In this document: piece after piece, positions 34,024 to 46,469 of the stretch
Position numbering within the stretch: the first letter of the stretch is position 1
Layout of the letters: every line of letters starts with the position of its first letter
Assembly: GCA_951230915.1 (NCBI GenBank)
Contig: OX579633.1
Span: 1,240,001-1,304,000, forward strand
Length of the DNA stretch: 64,000 bases
DNA from: Antitrichia curtipendula
Taxonomy: Eukaryota; Streptophyta; Bryopsida; Hypnales; Leucodontaceae
Direction: 5' to 3'
Notes under the pieces: generated by a model
Told to the model about the DNA's origin: nothing
Database searches by the model: none
The model's input: only the letters and a program-made list of their open reading frames with translations
Made by a program: the position numbers and the translations under genes

Positions 34024-36429
34024 AAGGCGTCACATGCGACGTTGCGGATTCTGTCTTGCTCAACAGGCAGCTGCAACCACAGAGAACATTGTGAGGTCAA
34101 GGTTGGCCCCACATTGGTGGAGGGAAAGGAATACACCATGCACTACACACAAGTCCCCTCAACTTTTGCACTGTATCACCTCACTTCCAGTTCTCCTCCT
34201 ATTATTTGTGTAGACAGGTGAATCTGAAACTTCTTCATGACTTTGCAATATGTGATGGGACTTATTGCCCTCACCTTGAACAACATTTCACCCATTTGGC
34301 AAGGTGGTGTACGATTGAAGCATGGACATGACTCCACAACAATTAGAACCAAGTTATATAGAAAAGACAAGCAATGACGTCAAAACAGTACTCCGTCAGG
34401 CGCTCTTGCAGTGGACAAGAGGAGTTGCAGAGGACATCAGGCAACATGCAAATGTCCGTGATATGTAACGGCAAAACGTCATTCCTGATGTCTTGTAAGA
34501 CACTGTAAAAAATGTACGTCACATGCAATGCCTTGTAGCATGTCAGGTATAGTGAAGGCACCAGAGAACCTAATACGATGACGACGGTGAATTCCAGAAG
34601 GGCTGAACTATGAAACTGAATATCCCTATACATGCTAGGAACACGAAAATGTGTGGAAGGTAAATGCTTAAGATGTTGGGGTCTTATCCACACATTTTGC
34701 AAGGATACTATTGAATGATACTACCCGCCATTTCAAATGAGAGGGAGAAGTCTCGCGCAATGGGTGTCCCGCGTGAAGTGAGGAAAGGTCCTTGAAACTT
34801 GACACTTTAAAGGTAACTATACAGAAGATGTAAGACTTCCTCAGTGCACATCACATGAGTATGACACATGACAGGAAATGCGTCGTACCATGTAGAATTG
34901 AAGGAAGACAACGTGCTGTTATTGACATCTCTACAAGCACTCAGCACCTCCTTGGACATATTACGGAAGTTTCCTAGCAGGCCAATACATCATGACGTTT
35001 GACCGCATCATGTTTTAGGACATGTCATTTCAGGTAGCTGTCATCGTCGTTGCGATGTCTATTACTAAGCCCCTTCTGCGCTTAATGTACAGAAATGCAT
35101 TTCCTATGAGAAACGCCACTGAGACAGCGCGGTTAAACAAATCACGTGTTTCAAGTTACGATTGAAAGCCATGAAGGTTGTAGGAAATGCGGTTATATAA
35201 TTGAATGAAGTGAAATGTTTTAAATTTGACAACACGTCCGCTGCGGTACTGTGCCTAAGGAGCACTTTAGTACAACCATGTGTACAGAAACTGCTCTTCC
35301 AGATGCCAATGCCTTAGAAGTGATATCCACCGTGAACATGGTAGTGAACATGAGGTGGTCATTGCCTCACGGAAGGACGTCCATAGTCCTGACGTATATA
35401 ACAGAATATGAGAGCAGTGACCACATCGGCAGTCAGCTCTAAAAATGTTTTAAGTGATGTCCGACTCAACGTCAAAGAAGACGTCAACTGAGACTCTTAC
35501 ATGTCATCCTCAACAGGTTATGTGTCGCCGGACTTTACGTTGTGGATGTCAACATAAACGTTCATGGAGACAGGAATGTTAGTGACTTGGGCAACGAGCT
35601 ACCAAAAAGAGAGCACATGCAGCGTAACAAAATGTACATCCGAAGAATACAACGGTAGGTGTACTATTCATTTCCCATCGTCATTTCTTCTGATTCAGAA
35701 TGGCAATTACAACATTTTCTGTGCATCAGTGACCCAACACACAATGACTTGTTTTATACATTATTTCGTGTAACTTTAGACGAACAATCCACATGTCTCT
35801 TTTTAAAGAAGTTCAGAAAGTGGAAAACATGTGGGTAGTCATTGCATGAAACTACCTTGTTCCTACAAAGTATGGATTGAATTCAAAGTTAAGATGAAAT
35901 ACCTGTTGCTTGGAGAACTCCACAATTGACGTGATTTGATCTGTTGTTCAGAAATTCACAAAGGATGGCCCAGTACAGCAAGGTAGTGTCGCTGTAATAG
36001 TCCACAATTGAGGAATCCCGCAGAACTGCATGACATGCAACGTCCAGCGGGATATGAGCACACAGTTTTTGACGTTTGCGATGACATTGCATGAAACGTC
36101 TGAGCAGACGAGATACATGTTACTGAACGTAAACATCATGCCCTACAGATATTGTACTGCTGCTAAACGTCTTTGGAATTCCCTATTTTCATGAATTAAA
36201 TATGTCCACAACAGAGTGAAGGAAAGACCAGCAGAACACAGTAAGCCAAAATTTCTTTCCCAAGTGAACATTAATGAGCACATCTTCATTCAAAAAGAAT
36301 AGCAGACAAATCATTTGTAAAGATTTCTCTTTTTTTAAATGAATTGTGCACACCAAATAACTAAAAATAGCAAGAACCTACTTGATGTGAAACTTGCTTC
36401 GTTTCTAAATTACAAGCTGATAGCAAACA
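34024..36429. promoter_or_regulatory. Divergent intergenic region, left part
   Basis: Non-coding DNA between the 5' ends of the two oppositely oriented CACTA genes. No convincing exon was found. Promoters for TNP2 (leftward) and possibly the TNPA-like gene (rightward) should lie between here and 37,573; no single TATA box could be assigned. Confidence 0.4.
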
Positions 36430-37060
36430 AAAGGGTAGACGAAAAAAATACACCAAGTCATAATTCGTGTCTTCTGAAAGTACATGTGTACATATAACAA
36501 AAGAGAAGACGCAAAAAAATATAGCAAGTGCGAAGGTATGTCCTTAGGAATTACGTATCTACAAGTAGCAACATCGTAGACGGAAGAAATTCACAAAGTA
36601 AATATTCCTTTCTTTCTAAGTGAATTGTCTACAATGAACAAAAGAATAGACTAAATAAATATACCAAGTGAAAATTCCTTTCTTGTCAAAGGAATAATCT
36701 ACAACTAACAGAGCTGTAGATGCAAAAAATAAAAAAATTGAAATTTTCTTTCTTTTAAATGAATAGTCTTCAACAAATTGAATAGGACCCAAAAAAATAA
36801 CACAGCCTACTATTTCCTTTTTTTTTTAAATGAATGGTCTACAACAAACAACATTGTAGACGAAAAAAAAACACAAAGCAAAGTTTCTACTCTTCTTAAA
36901 TGAATGGTCTACAACAAACAACATTGTAGACAAAAAAAAAACACAAAGCAAAGTTTCCACTCTTCTTAAATGAATGGTCTACAACTAACAAAATTGTGTA
37001 AAACAAAACAACACCAAGTGCAAATTCCTTTCTTTCTAAAGGAATTGTCTAAGTAATTCT
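36430..37060. repeat. ~70 bp minisatellite between the CACTA genes
   Basis: About nine head-to-tail units of 65-73 bp. Each has an A-run, ACACCAAGTGNAAATTCC, a T/C-rich tract, then AATGGTCTACAACNAACA and TTGTAGAC. Two adjacent units near 36,830-36,970 are almost identical, so amplification is recent. It sits in the divergent promoter region. Confidence 0.75.
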
Positions 37061-37573
37061 GAAGGGACGAAAAAACATCTATAGTGTGTGAGAATTTACA
37101 TGTTCATGATTTACATCCCGTCAGGAACCATCTGGCTATTGGAAATACCATGACTCTAAGTGTGAAGTCCCTCTCTGCAATGGAAACGTAGTATGTACAC
37201 CCCACATCTGTGCCGACACTAGGAGCACACTAAGGTATGATTTCTGAATGAACATGAAACTATGCAGCCCTTGTCCTTATGAATCATCTCCTGGTCTATT
37301 ATGACACTGGCCCACACAAAATATGTTTGGAATGTAATGTCCCCTTGGACATTATAATCTATGGTGCACGTCTTTTATGACGTCATCAAAGATGTCGGCT
37401 TTGACATTTTGCCTGTGGATTAAGCAAAGCCTGTACCTGCTACAAACGCACCCTTTACACGTGTTTCGCTAACGCTGCGGCAGAAATGCGCAGAACCCTA
37501 AATGTTTCCTAGGCACAGAGCATCTCTTGTACGCGGGTACCAGCTTCATGAATCACGACGTTAGCGACGCAAC

Positions 37574-38062
37574 ATGCCAATTCCCTCAACAGGAATGAAC
37601 GCAGTAGGAGAACGAGCACTAGTAGAACTTCGTGGTCCCGATCAAGCAAGCAACGAAGGCGCTCTCATTCTTTTCCAAAACTTTGTGGATGGGATTGCAG
37701 CTGCGTCACTCACCTCAACAATGGGATCAGTTGAAAACCCTGTGGTTACCGTTTCCAATCGCAGCAGCAGGCGTCTCCATGTACAGGATGGGTCGTTCGC
37801 AGCCCCTTGTCCGGCGACCGCAGATGCTTCTCCGCCGACGTATGACCCCAAGATATCGAAGCAGGTGAGTCCCCGTCTCGCATCCGTCAATGCGTCCAAG
37901 GTCCGAGCAGGTCCGCCGGCCTCTTTTGTTACCCGGCCATCGATGCGCTTTGTGGACGCTTCCGCTGCCGCAGTCCTTAGGAATTCAAATTTGAGCGAAG
38001 CACCTATGCATAGAGGGCTTACAACCACAGTAATGAGGACGACGTCGTGGGCGTGGTGGTAG
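37574..38062 (+). CDS. Possible first exon of the TNPA-like gene
   Basis: An ATG at 37,574 opens a frame that reaches a good donor (AAGCAG/GTGAGT) at 37,864. Without splicing it runs on to 38,062. The peptide starts MPIPSTGMNAVGERALVEL and is Ala/Ser-rich with no recognised domain. Its link to the Transposase_24 exons, 1.2 kb downstream, is unproved. It could be the 5' exon, a separate small gene, or chance. Confidence 0.35.
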   Translation: MPIPSTGMNAVGERALVELRGPDQASNEGALILFQNFVDGIAAASLTSTMGSVENPVVTVSNRSSRRLHVQDGSFAAPCPATADASPPTYDPKISKQVSPRLASVNASKVRAGPPASFVTRPSMRFVDASAAAVLRNSNLSEAPMHRGLTTTVMRTTSWAWW

Positions 38063-39078
38063 CGACGGAAACGGTGTCTTCATCCAATGACATCCGTTGC
38101 CGTCTGCCGATCCTCTCCCTCCGTGTCCAGTTTAACACCTCGTGAGGCTTATTCTCTCCTTGGGTGTTGGACGCTGCGCCGTGCTTGGGGATGCACTCTC
38201 CGCTGCTGTGAATTTGGAAGCGCAGCCTTCTTTGGTGAGTGTTGAGAGGTCAGACGTGCTTTTAGTTCCCCTGCACCATGTTTTGAGCATTAGGTGTGGC
38301 GGGAAGTTCTTTGGTGTTTTGCAGGGTTTTTTTTGTTTTGCCGTCTTCTCCTCCATCGCGCGGTAGCTACCACTGACGTCGGCTCTCCCCCGGCGTCGCA
38401 GGTTGGCTCCTGTCCCTTCCGTCGACTTCGCCAGACAGGTCCCACATAGACACAACAGCCCTAGACAGGTCCCACACAAACTCCCGCACCTCTGCGCAAG
38501 AGTTCCAAGGTCGACCTTGTCGCCTTCTTGTTATGTTGATGACTGCATCTCCTGCCCTGTCGTCGTTGTGTTCTTATCTTCTGCCCTAGGACGGGACCTT
38601 AGAATGCGCGTGATTTGCCGTCCATGTGGATGTCTCTTGAGATGTGACAGTGTTTCTGCGGATGTCCTCGCTGGCGCACAACGCCAGCTTCCAACACAGG
38701 TATTTCGCACTTGCATATTTCTGGTGTCACTTTCAGCTTTGGAAGTGAAACATACCGTGCAAATCATGTGCGGTGCGGACAAGCAGTACCGCAGGACCTT
38801 CATTCGACTCCGGACACTGACTCCAAACCGTTCACCTCGGGAACTCAGAAATTTGTAGTAGATTTTAACTCGTGTCTTAGGCAACACCGTCGACGTTGTG
38901 GGAAGTTTGTTTGTGGTGTATATGTTAGCACCATACGTCCACCCGAACATCTGATGTCAAATCCGGTATCCGCGCAGACGTCTTCCTGTTTTATTAGACA
39001 TCATTGATGACATCCACAGCTGCTCTTTTTTTTTGGTTTAACGTCTACTGACTTCGACGTTTTCCTTTCACTGTGCAG

Positions 39079-41845
39079 GTGACGTGGTCCGAGCAATTTC
39101 TAGTGTGGCCATCTCCGTCTCCAACTATGACGGGCCCCAGGAAGAAGTTGCCACTGAAGCGGCCGGCGAAGCCACAACGCAGGCGGGCAGGACACAATGA
39201 CAAGCCTGAGCCTCGACTTCGCCCTGCCCCTGAGGCACGCTCCAAGTACCGCAACAACGACTGGCGCGTGGAAAGTCGTGGTAAGGAGAAGGGAAAAGTA
39301 GTGGGTGAAACTTCCCAGCCAAGGAAGCGTCGCAGGCGCTCTACTCGACAGGAGTTTGAGGAGGATCCGCAAGAGCCAGAGCCGGCATCCAACGACACGT
39401 CCACCGAATTGTATACGGGGTCCTCAGTCCGCAGGTAAGTGCAAAGCAATGTCTGTTGTAATGTCGCATTCAACTTTGTTCGATGTAATACTTCCGTTTT
39501 CCATTTGATTATGACAAGCGCCGAAGGTCGATGATACTGTCTGACAGAACATCTGAGAACGTCTTTGACAACATCAGGTGAGCCGTGCAGCACGTCTCGT
39601 GAGTTCTGTTGGTCGCTTAATATGGCGTCGAAGTGGATTTCTAACTGAGGTCTCTTTGGGCGTGCTTGTGCAGCATTGACAGTGAGTCAGGGAGCAGCGA
39701 TTCAGAGGAAGAAGAAGATGACACCATCGTCTTGGACGCCACCCCCAGCCCTACCACGAAGAATCCAAGAGTGAAAGTGAAGAAGGAGACGTAGTGCAGG
39801 CAAGAGATACAGCCTAGGCAAGAGCAACATTGGAAGCAAATTGTCATGGTTGATAAGCGTGGCAAGCCATACGGGACCGGAGCTGACTTTCTAGCAGAGG
39901 AGGTGAAGAAATTTGCAAAGATGCTGAATCCACAATACGGGTGGTCCGACCAGCCCCTGGCGGACAAGCAACGCTTCTATGATCGCGTCTATGCTAGTAT
40001 GTCATGTCCTTTGTTACAGCAGAAGCCCATTTGAAGGTACTCAATAGTGCATGCGAAAGAAGCCTGCGTGTTTGCTCAGACGTTGGCTGCCTCTGATAGT
40101 GTTGTACCCAGACACTTCCCACAACGTCGTACTTTACATTTTGACCTCATTATGCTGTCGAGGATTTACTTCTTCCTATTGAGTTCATTTTGCTCGTTCT
40201 GGTCCTCGTAAATGTTGTGAGCACATTAGCATTGCGTTGTGGTTGACACAGATTGGGAGGTCCACGGACCTGCAACAGAGATCAACCCTGCATGGTTTCC
40301 GCAGTATGTGACGAAGACTCTGATCAATGTCCGACACAGCCTCATGAAGATGATTGATGCGAGTGTGGAGCGGCCACCGGAGGTGGATCCAGATGTGTGG
40401 CTCGCTTTGGAGGCAAAAAGGAAGACCCGGGAAGCACAGGAGAAGTCCGCAAAGATGCGCTCCATCTCCAAAGGCAAGTCCACAAAGGAAGCTCAAATGA
40501 GGGCCATCGAGAAGATCATGATCGGTGAACTCGTGAGGACTACATGCTCCCCTTTGTGTTCATTCTTTTCATTTTTGGACGCACTGCTTTACTTTGCAGC
40601 AGTCAGTGGGGTCTGCATTTCGGTATGTCAGCTACAACACAATCGTTGAAAAAGCAGTTGTCTTCGTAGGCGCTAGATGATTTCTTAGACGTCGGAGAGG
40701 ACGTTGAACGTCTTGGAGGACATCAGCATACATTTATGGTTTTGTAGCATATCTTATGCTCTCCTTGTTTATTACACGTAACTCCTGCTGTTTCCATTCT
40801 TCTAAGTTCTATGAAGTTTTATTCAGTACTGATTGTCACTTTCTGTCGTATGTGACAGACTTTGTTACTGCACCGCATACCTTACGAAGGGGAGGTGAAG
40901 GAGGCCACTGAGAAGGAGTATGCTCGATGTCAGGCACAGCTCTGTAAGTCGCCCACTGACTACTCAGAGGACATTAAGGACCTTCAGGCTTCGACTTCTG
41001 AGGTCGGCGGTAGGCTTGCCCAGCTGGAGGCCTGGAGCAGACAATCTGGCAACTGATCCTCTCCTTAGGCGACAAGGTTCCGCACGAGCAGTTGATTCTG
41101 CCAGCACCCGTCGATGGTCCGCTCTGCCCGGTGGTGGTGGAGGCCGTTGCAGGTGCGGAAGATGTACTTCCAGACATCTCCAAGGACGCCGCAGCCATAG
41201 CTCGTGACGTAGGTGATGTTCTTGAAGACAGCGTTGCAGACATGGAAGCAGATGTGGACTACCTGGTGGACAACATTGTGGACGACGTCGACAAGGAAGA
41301 TCATGCTGCAGTCGCGGAGGACGTTGAGCAACCTGCAGCAACAGACAAGTCCAATGGTGCACCTATGGTAGTAGCAAATGAATCCATACCTCATGGTAGC
41401 ATGGCGTCGCAGGTACTGTCTGATCCCTACAGCATAGGGGTGAAGTCCGCCGCAGGAAGCACGGACGCTGAAACAACGGCAACTGAGGTATACATGGTAT
41501 TTTTGGCATTTGCAGAAGCTTTGGCGTTGAACACGTTCCGTTGCAGTTGATGTTCACGTATACGTCTGGAAGTGCACTCCTGTATTTCAGTTTTGGTTTC
41601 CTCATGACATGGTATATCTTCGTAAGTGGAGTGGCGTTATGACGGTTTTGTAGGTTCAAGCATTGCCGACATCGGTGTCTTCTTCTCAATCTAATCGGGT
41701 GACAAGGAACACGGTGCCAGCAAAGGCTACAAGATTTGTTGCTCCCACCAAGACCAGCAAAGGAGCGGCACCAAAGTCTTCAAAGCCCAGCCCTCCTAAA
41801 GCAGCTGATCCACCCAAAAAGGGTGCTTCACCACGGAAAAAGTGA
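39079..41845 (+). CDS. Transposase_24 / TNPA-like CACTA gene
   Basis: Exons fit at 39,079-39,434 (first ATG 39,127), 39,674-39,996, 40,252-40,532, 40,859-about 41,487 and 41,654-41,845, with GT-AG borders. The start is a basic KRPRK-rich region, then an acidic SSDSEEEEDD patch. A TAG at 39,792-39,794 lies in frame between this and VDKRGKPYGTGADFLAEEVK, the start of a Transposase_24-like domain. That domain continues INPAWFPQYVTKTL and VERPPEVDPDVWLALEAK to about 40,530, followed by a coiled region. Near 41,030 the frame must shift to keep the acidic segment at 41,092-41,487 open. The tail is Lys/Pro/Ser-rich. Known relatives bind the subterminal repeats of CACTA elements. The TAG and frame problem suggest a damaged copy or a missed intron. 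Confidence 0.7.
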
Positions 41846-43100
41846 AGGCACAGGTTAGTTTGTACCATCTTTGCGTTCTAGAGACGCTGATGTAACTTAC
41901 AAGTGTTGAGAGTTATGTCTGCAATCCCATTGGTGACGTACATTGTGTTTCTGCACGACAACTTTCAATCCTTTGACACCGTTGTGGACATGCAGATGCC
42001 GTCTACAGTGTCTTTCAGGACGGCTTCAGTCTTATATAGCACCATTGTGGACACGTACTCGTCGACCTCAGTGAGCGCACCATCATAGCCGACGTGGAAG
42101 TGGTTGTCCTCTCTAGCAGAGTTTCGGGGCTGAGGGTCAAGTATATATGATTAGAAGTGAGTAATCATAATTGTTATGGTGGCTTTAGCTTCATTTGTTG
42201 CAAACATTGGGCTGTTGTTGTAGGAAAGGTAGCATTTATACTTTGCCGTATGTCAGTGTCAATGGCAATTTGGAATTAATGTGATCGTCATTGGCCTATG
42301 TTTGAGTGCGCATCTCTAAGCACATACTCATGGATTTCCTCATGACACAGATCTTAATAATGGAGCAGATGCAATGGCAATCCCCTCAATTGTGTCCATG
42401 CAGCGTCACATTCTGCCTTGTCTTTGTCATGTCTTGTGGTATGTCTAAGCCAGTGTTGTGATGGACGTTCTGAATGCACACGTACAGCGCGTGCGTCTTA
42501 GCCGGTGTTCACTATGTTGAAAAATATGCAATTTTGCGTTGTGAATGACGTCGCATTCAACAAGTTTCAATTCACATCCGAACATCTCCGTAGTGGAAGA
42601 TGTCATTCGTGACATCACATTGTCACATGCCAGACCAAGTACGCCTCTGCGCCAACATCATGTAATTCACGATCTCGTCAAGTATGACGTCCTCAAACAT
42701 CGCATGTGCCGTCCATGAGCATATTAACTCGGATGTTCACACCATTGTCGTAGACGTTACTGCTTGCATCTGTATGCTGCTGCAGACGTCGACAGAACAG
42801 TGCAACCTGTGCTATCTGACACACTCGTGACTCCTCGGCAGCATGCAAAGCAAACTGTGATGTGGCCATCCATCGTGGATGTTAAAACCGTTGCATGTTC
42901 GTGTTTTCAGAAGCACCCCCCCTGTCACGAACAACGTCTGTAGTGACGCCATGAATGTCATGGCATGTCGCGTTGGAAACGGATGAAAGAAATTGGAAAT
43001 CTGTCTTTCCACTGAACGTGGCATTAAAAACATCCAGAGTAATACAAGCACGTCTTCGGAAGCATGGAATGTCTACAGCTCTGTCCATGCTGACATTGTT
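41846..43100. other. CACTA right flank, non-coding
   Basis: No gene recognised. From about 42,540 GACGTC/GGACATC words become frequent, merging into the right subterminal region that ends at 43,492. Confidence 0.45.
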
Positions 43101-44289
43101 CAGGACGGTTTAACGTCAGAGTGGATGTCATGACGGACTTGAAAGCCTAAACGAAGTAGCCATTTCCAGGCCCGAAAACAGTGCCACGTCACATCCCAAA
43201 AACATGCCACGTCGACATGCCACGTCAGTGACGGAAAATGGATGAAAAAAAATCCGACATGGCTTCCCGCGCTCACGTGGCATGATAGATGGCGGATTTT
43301 CAGAACCCCGTTGACTAATGTTTTTTTGGACATTACGAAGTTGACATGGCATGTCCGTCCAGATTTTCGATGTTTTTTGCATGTCAACCGCAACGCAAAA
43401 AAATGGATGTCTGATCAGACATAACCAGACATCAATTCAGACATCAGCATGCAGAATTCCAGGATCAAAAAAAACACGAGTTTCTTATAGTGTTCCCGAC
43501 TCCCCAGCGACCTTCTCGACCCCCAGTGACTCACCTCGACTCCCAGCGACTGGCTCGACCCCTTGTAACTCACCCCGACTCCCTTGCAACTGGACCAAAT
43601 CCCTTGTGACTCACCCCGACTCCCCAGGGATTCACCCCGACTCCCTTGCAACTGGACCAGACCCCCCAGGGACTCAACCTGACTTTTTTGGGTTCCTTAA
43701 GGGAACCCACCTAAGCAAATCTAAATCGGATTTTTGGTAAACTTTCCCCGGTTTTTGGTGTGGTTTCTTGTTTTACAGACGCCGGCTCACAAGGGGTGGG
43801 GGGACTCTTAACTTAGACTTAATCTCGGACGCTAAACCTTGGACTTTTCCGAGAACGTCTCGGACTCTAAACTTTGGAACGAAAGTACATAAGGGTTCAA
43901 AGCTTCACCGTAGAATTGGCTTTAACACCAACTTTAGGACTTATGATACCCCTGCATTCAAAGCTCCGCCGTCTAAGGCTTGTTTTTTAACACGCACTTT
44001 AGGACTAAGGCTGGTCACTGGTTCAAAGCTTCGCCGTTCTCCGGGGGGTGGGCCCACTTACAACCAACAACGAAAAGGACAACTCCGGTTAGGACTCGAT
44101 ACGGAGGCACACATGCACGTGTTTAACACGTACTTTAGGACTGGGACTGGTCACAGGTTCAAAGTTTTGCCGTTCCCCGGGGGGTGGACCCACTTACAAC
44201 CAACAACAAAAAGGACAACTTTGGTTAGGACTCAATACGGGGGCACACATGCACACAAGGTTAATGATAACGGGACAAATATCATATAC

Positions 44290-44345
44290 TAAAGGCCCCC
44301 CAAAGCGGCATCGCCAAGGTACGGTAGGGGGTGACTTTAGGATTA
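44290..44345 (-). promoter_or_regulatory. Conserved C-run/G-run block of LTR-B
   Basis: Same block as in LTR-A and LTR-C: ACCTTGGCGATGCCGCTTTG between C-rich and G-rich runs (minus strand). One C of the run has changed here. Confidence 0.5.
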
Positions 44346-46099
44346 GTACAAAGCATAAGAAGTCACACAAGTATAAGGGAGACCCGTTCAACTCACAACA
44401 AGGATGCAAGGCAAGGTAAGGTAGAAGGATCCAAAAGGACCTCCAAAGGAAGCTTGAAATAGAGCAACAAGGGGAGCCAAAAGTGCTCCAAAAACACCGT
44501 AGAGGTTTCTTGGCTAAAACGCCAAAAATCCCAACATAAATTGGACCCACAGACCCAAAACAAGATTTGGGGGTGTTCAAGAGAGAAAAATGGGGACCTT
44601 AAATAGGTTTCCAAGGCCCCACCTTCCCCTCAAGAGCTCTAAAGTAACCTTATCAACTTGGATTTTCATCCTCATCTTCAAAGATTTTCATCCTAATCCC
44701 TAAAAAACTACTTTTACCTATCTACGCTGGACCAACCTCCTAACTTTTGGAGAATTACTCCAATCGTCAAACGGATTGCGCCATTGGCTCCAGATCGCCG
44801 TGTTTAGTCCAAAACCCCTTTACCCCCCATACCAAGGACAAAAAACCATCGTAGGCTAATTTAGTTTAAAAAACTAAACCGTGGTAAAATCCTAGATATT
44901 GGGGGTCTCCTATTTTGAGAAATGTGAATAGCTTAGGGTCTCCGGTAGGTGTGAGGGAGTCGGAAAAGACTCTTGGTTGACTTCGTTCCGCCGTCGTATG
45001 GTCCCGAAATGCCGGTCAACGTGGCGGGGAGTCCGCCACGTGATTAATTCTCGAGGAATCTCGCCGGTTCGGGTACTTGCTGCTATCGGAATGTCGCGAA
45101 ACTTCACGGAGCGCATTATTAACATAAAACAAACTAGTCTAATTTTTAGTGAGATTTTCTGGCAACCTGGGTAATTTCCATGAAATTCCCGTTGGAGGTT
45201 ACCAGGGTTGACCACCCGCAAAAGGTTCTTCTGCAAGTCGGAAGATGACGGGATTTTTCACAAGACCTCTCATGGGGTCACATGAAAGATGTGCAGGTGC
45301 GTTTCCGTACCTGGCACAATTGGTCAGTGGAGATGAGTTGGTCATCTCCTTGAGTTTATCGATGATGCGGGAATCTTTTGCAGATAGGGGAATCTTGGTG
45401 AATCGATTTTGTCGTTGGACTCCTGGCATGGGATTTACCCTTAGACACCATCCTTGGGCTGTGGATTCCTCCACGGGCCCGGTCTTGCGTTAGTGGCTCC
45501 TGCATGCTAACAATCGGGGTTTTGGGGAATTTCTAAACCTAACTCTAGGACCCGACCTAGTGGCCTCGTTGTGGATCCCTCGGACCGACTTAGCCATGAA
45601 TTGCCACATTCATGGTGGAATTTAGCCCTTTTGGGCCTATGTGACTTGAATCCTACAATTCCACCCGTTTCGTTTTTTCTACCTATTTTTGGGCCCGGTT
45701 TGGTGGGATTCTAAGTCTAAACACAAATCTAGACCAAATACTATAATGGGTATGTTACAACCCTATTTTGGTTCTACACTCTTTTTATGGCTTTTTGTAT
45801 ATTTTTCTTAACTTTAAATTGCAAATTTCCAAAAAAATAATTCTACGAGTCCCAAGTGACAAATTGGGAGCTCACAAAGATCAACATAAATTACGCTAAT
45901 ATGTTAAGTAGTAGTAATACATTATATTTTCCATCCATGATTGTCAGAAAAATTATAAAAGAAATATATTTTTTTTTTTTAATTTAGGATTTAGGATTAG
46001 GATTCTCAAGATTCTTATGGAATCATGATGGAATCATGACGTGTCACGACGCGTCATGACGTGACATGACGGACATCATGATGTAAAAATCCAAAGTCA

Positions 46100-46460
46100 C
46101 GTTAGGATAGACAACCCTGGTCCGTACTCCCATCCGCTTCCTCCGTCTGTCAGTGCGACAACCTTCGATGGTGGTCGTGCAATCCAGTGGACGCTGAATC
46201 CTGTCCGCATGATCTGCCCGTACAACGGTCCGAGTGTCCAACCGACTATCCATGCTCCCGTCCGCTTCCTCGGTCTGTCGGTGTGACTGCCTATTGACAG
46301 TAGCCATGCAATCCAATGGAAGTCGATTTATGTCTGCACGATCTGCCCGTCCGATTCTGTGGCCTTCGATTCGCACGTACATGTCCGCATTGCTTGGTCC
46401 ATTGTCAGGCTCCATAAATAGTGCGATAGACGACTTATTTTTTACAATCGTTTTTTTGCT
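46100..46460 (-). repeat. GTCCG/CGGAC-rich island 6
   Basis: Minus-strand copy of island 4 without the LTR-D insertion, so it serves as the empty-site comparison. Beyond its left edge (46,030-46,080) are CATGACGTGTCACGACG-type words like those at 26,080-26,150. Confidence 0.7.
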
Positions 46461-46469
46461 GAGTGGGTG

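Larger units (their letters stand above)
27886..43492. mobile_element. Complete CACTA (En/Spm) transposon, 15,607 bp
   Basis: The left end CACTATAAGAAACTCGTG plus seven T is matched exactly, as its reverse complement, at the right end (25 bp). TTC at 27,883-27,885 and 43,493-43,495 is the 3 bp target duplication typical of CACTA elements. Inside are a TNP2 gene on the minus strand, a Transposase_24-type gene on the plus strand, and subterminal regions rich in GACGTC and GGACATC words. Its insertion split a tandem array in LTR-B. Both genes carry a TAG in frame, so this copy may be non-autonomous despite intact ends. Confidence 0.95.
26209..45876 (-). mobile_element. LTR-B, solo LTR (~4.06 kb) with nested CACTA
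   Basis: Read on the minus strand it starts TGTGAGCTCCCAAT at 45,876 and ends TTGCGCCCACA at 26,209. AAGAT occurs at 26,204-26,208 and 45,877-45,881, a clean 5 bp target duplication. Removing the CACTA element and one TTC copy leaves 4,058 bp that aligns with LTR-A. It carries a TTAAATAG box near 44,600, four AAAGCTT-centred motifs at 43,890-44,170 and a 22 bp C-rich array split by the CACTA insertion. No internal retrotransposon genes are present. Confidence 0.85.

Noticed and set aside
39045..39593. 182-codon minus-strand frame
   Set aside because: Antisense to the basic exon of the TNPA-like gene; no domain resemblance.
40964..41394. Cys/His-rich minus-strand frame resembling a zinc-finger protein
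   Set aside because: Antisense to the Val/Asp-rich TNPA-like exon, whose GAC/GTG codons give Cys/His on the other strand.
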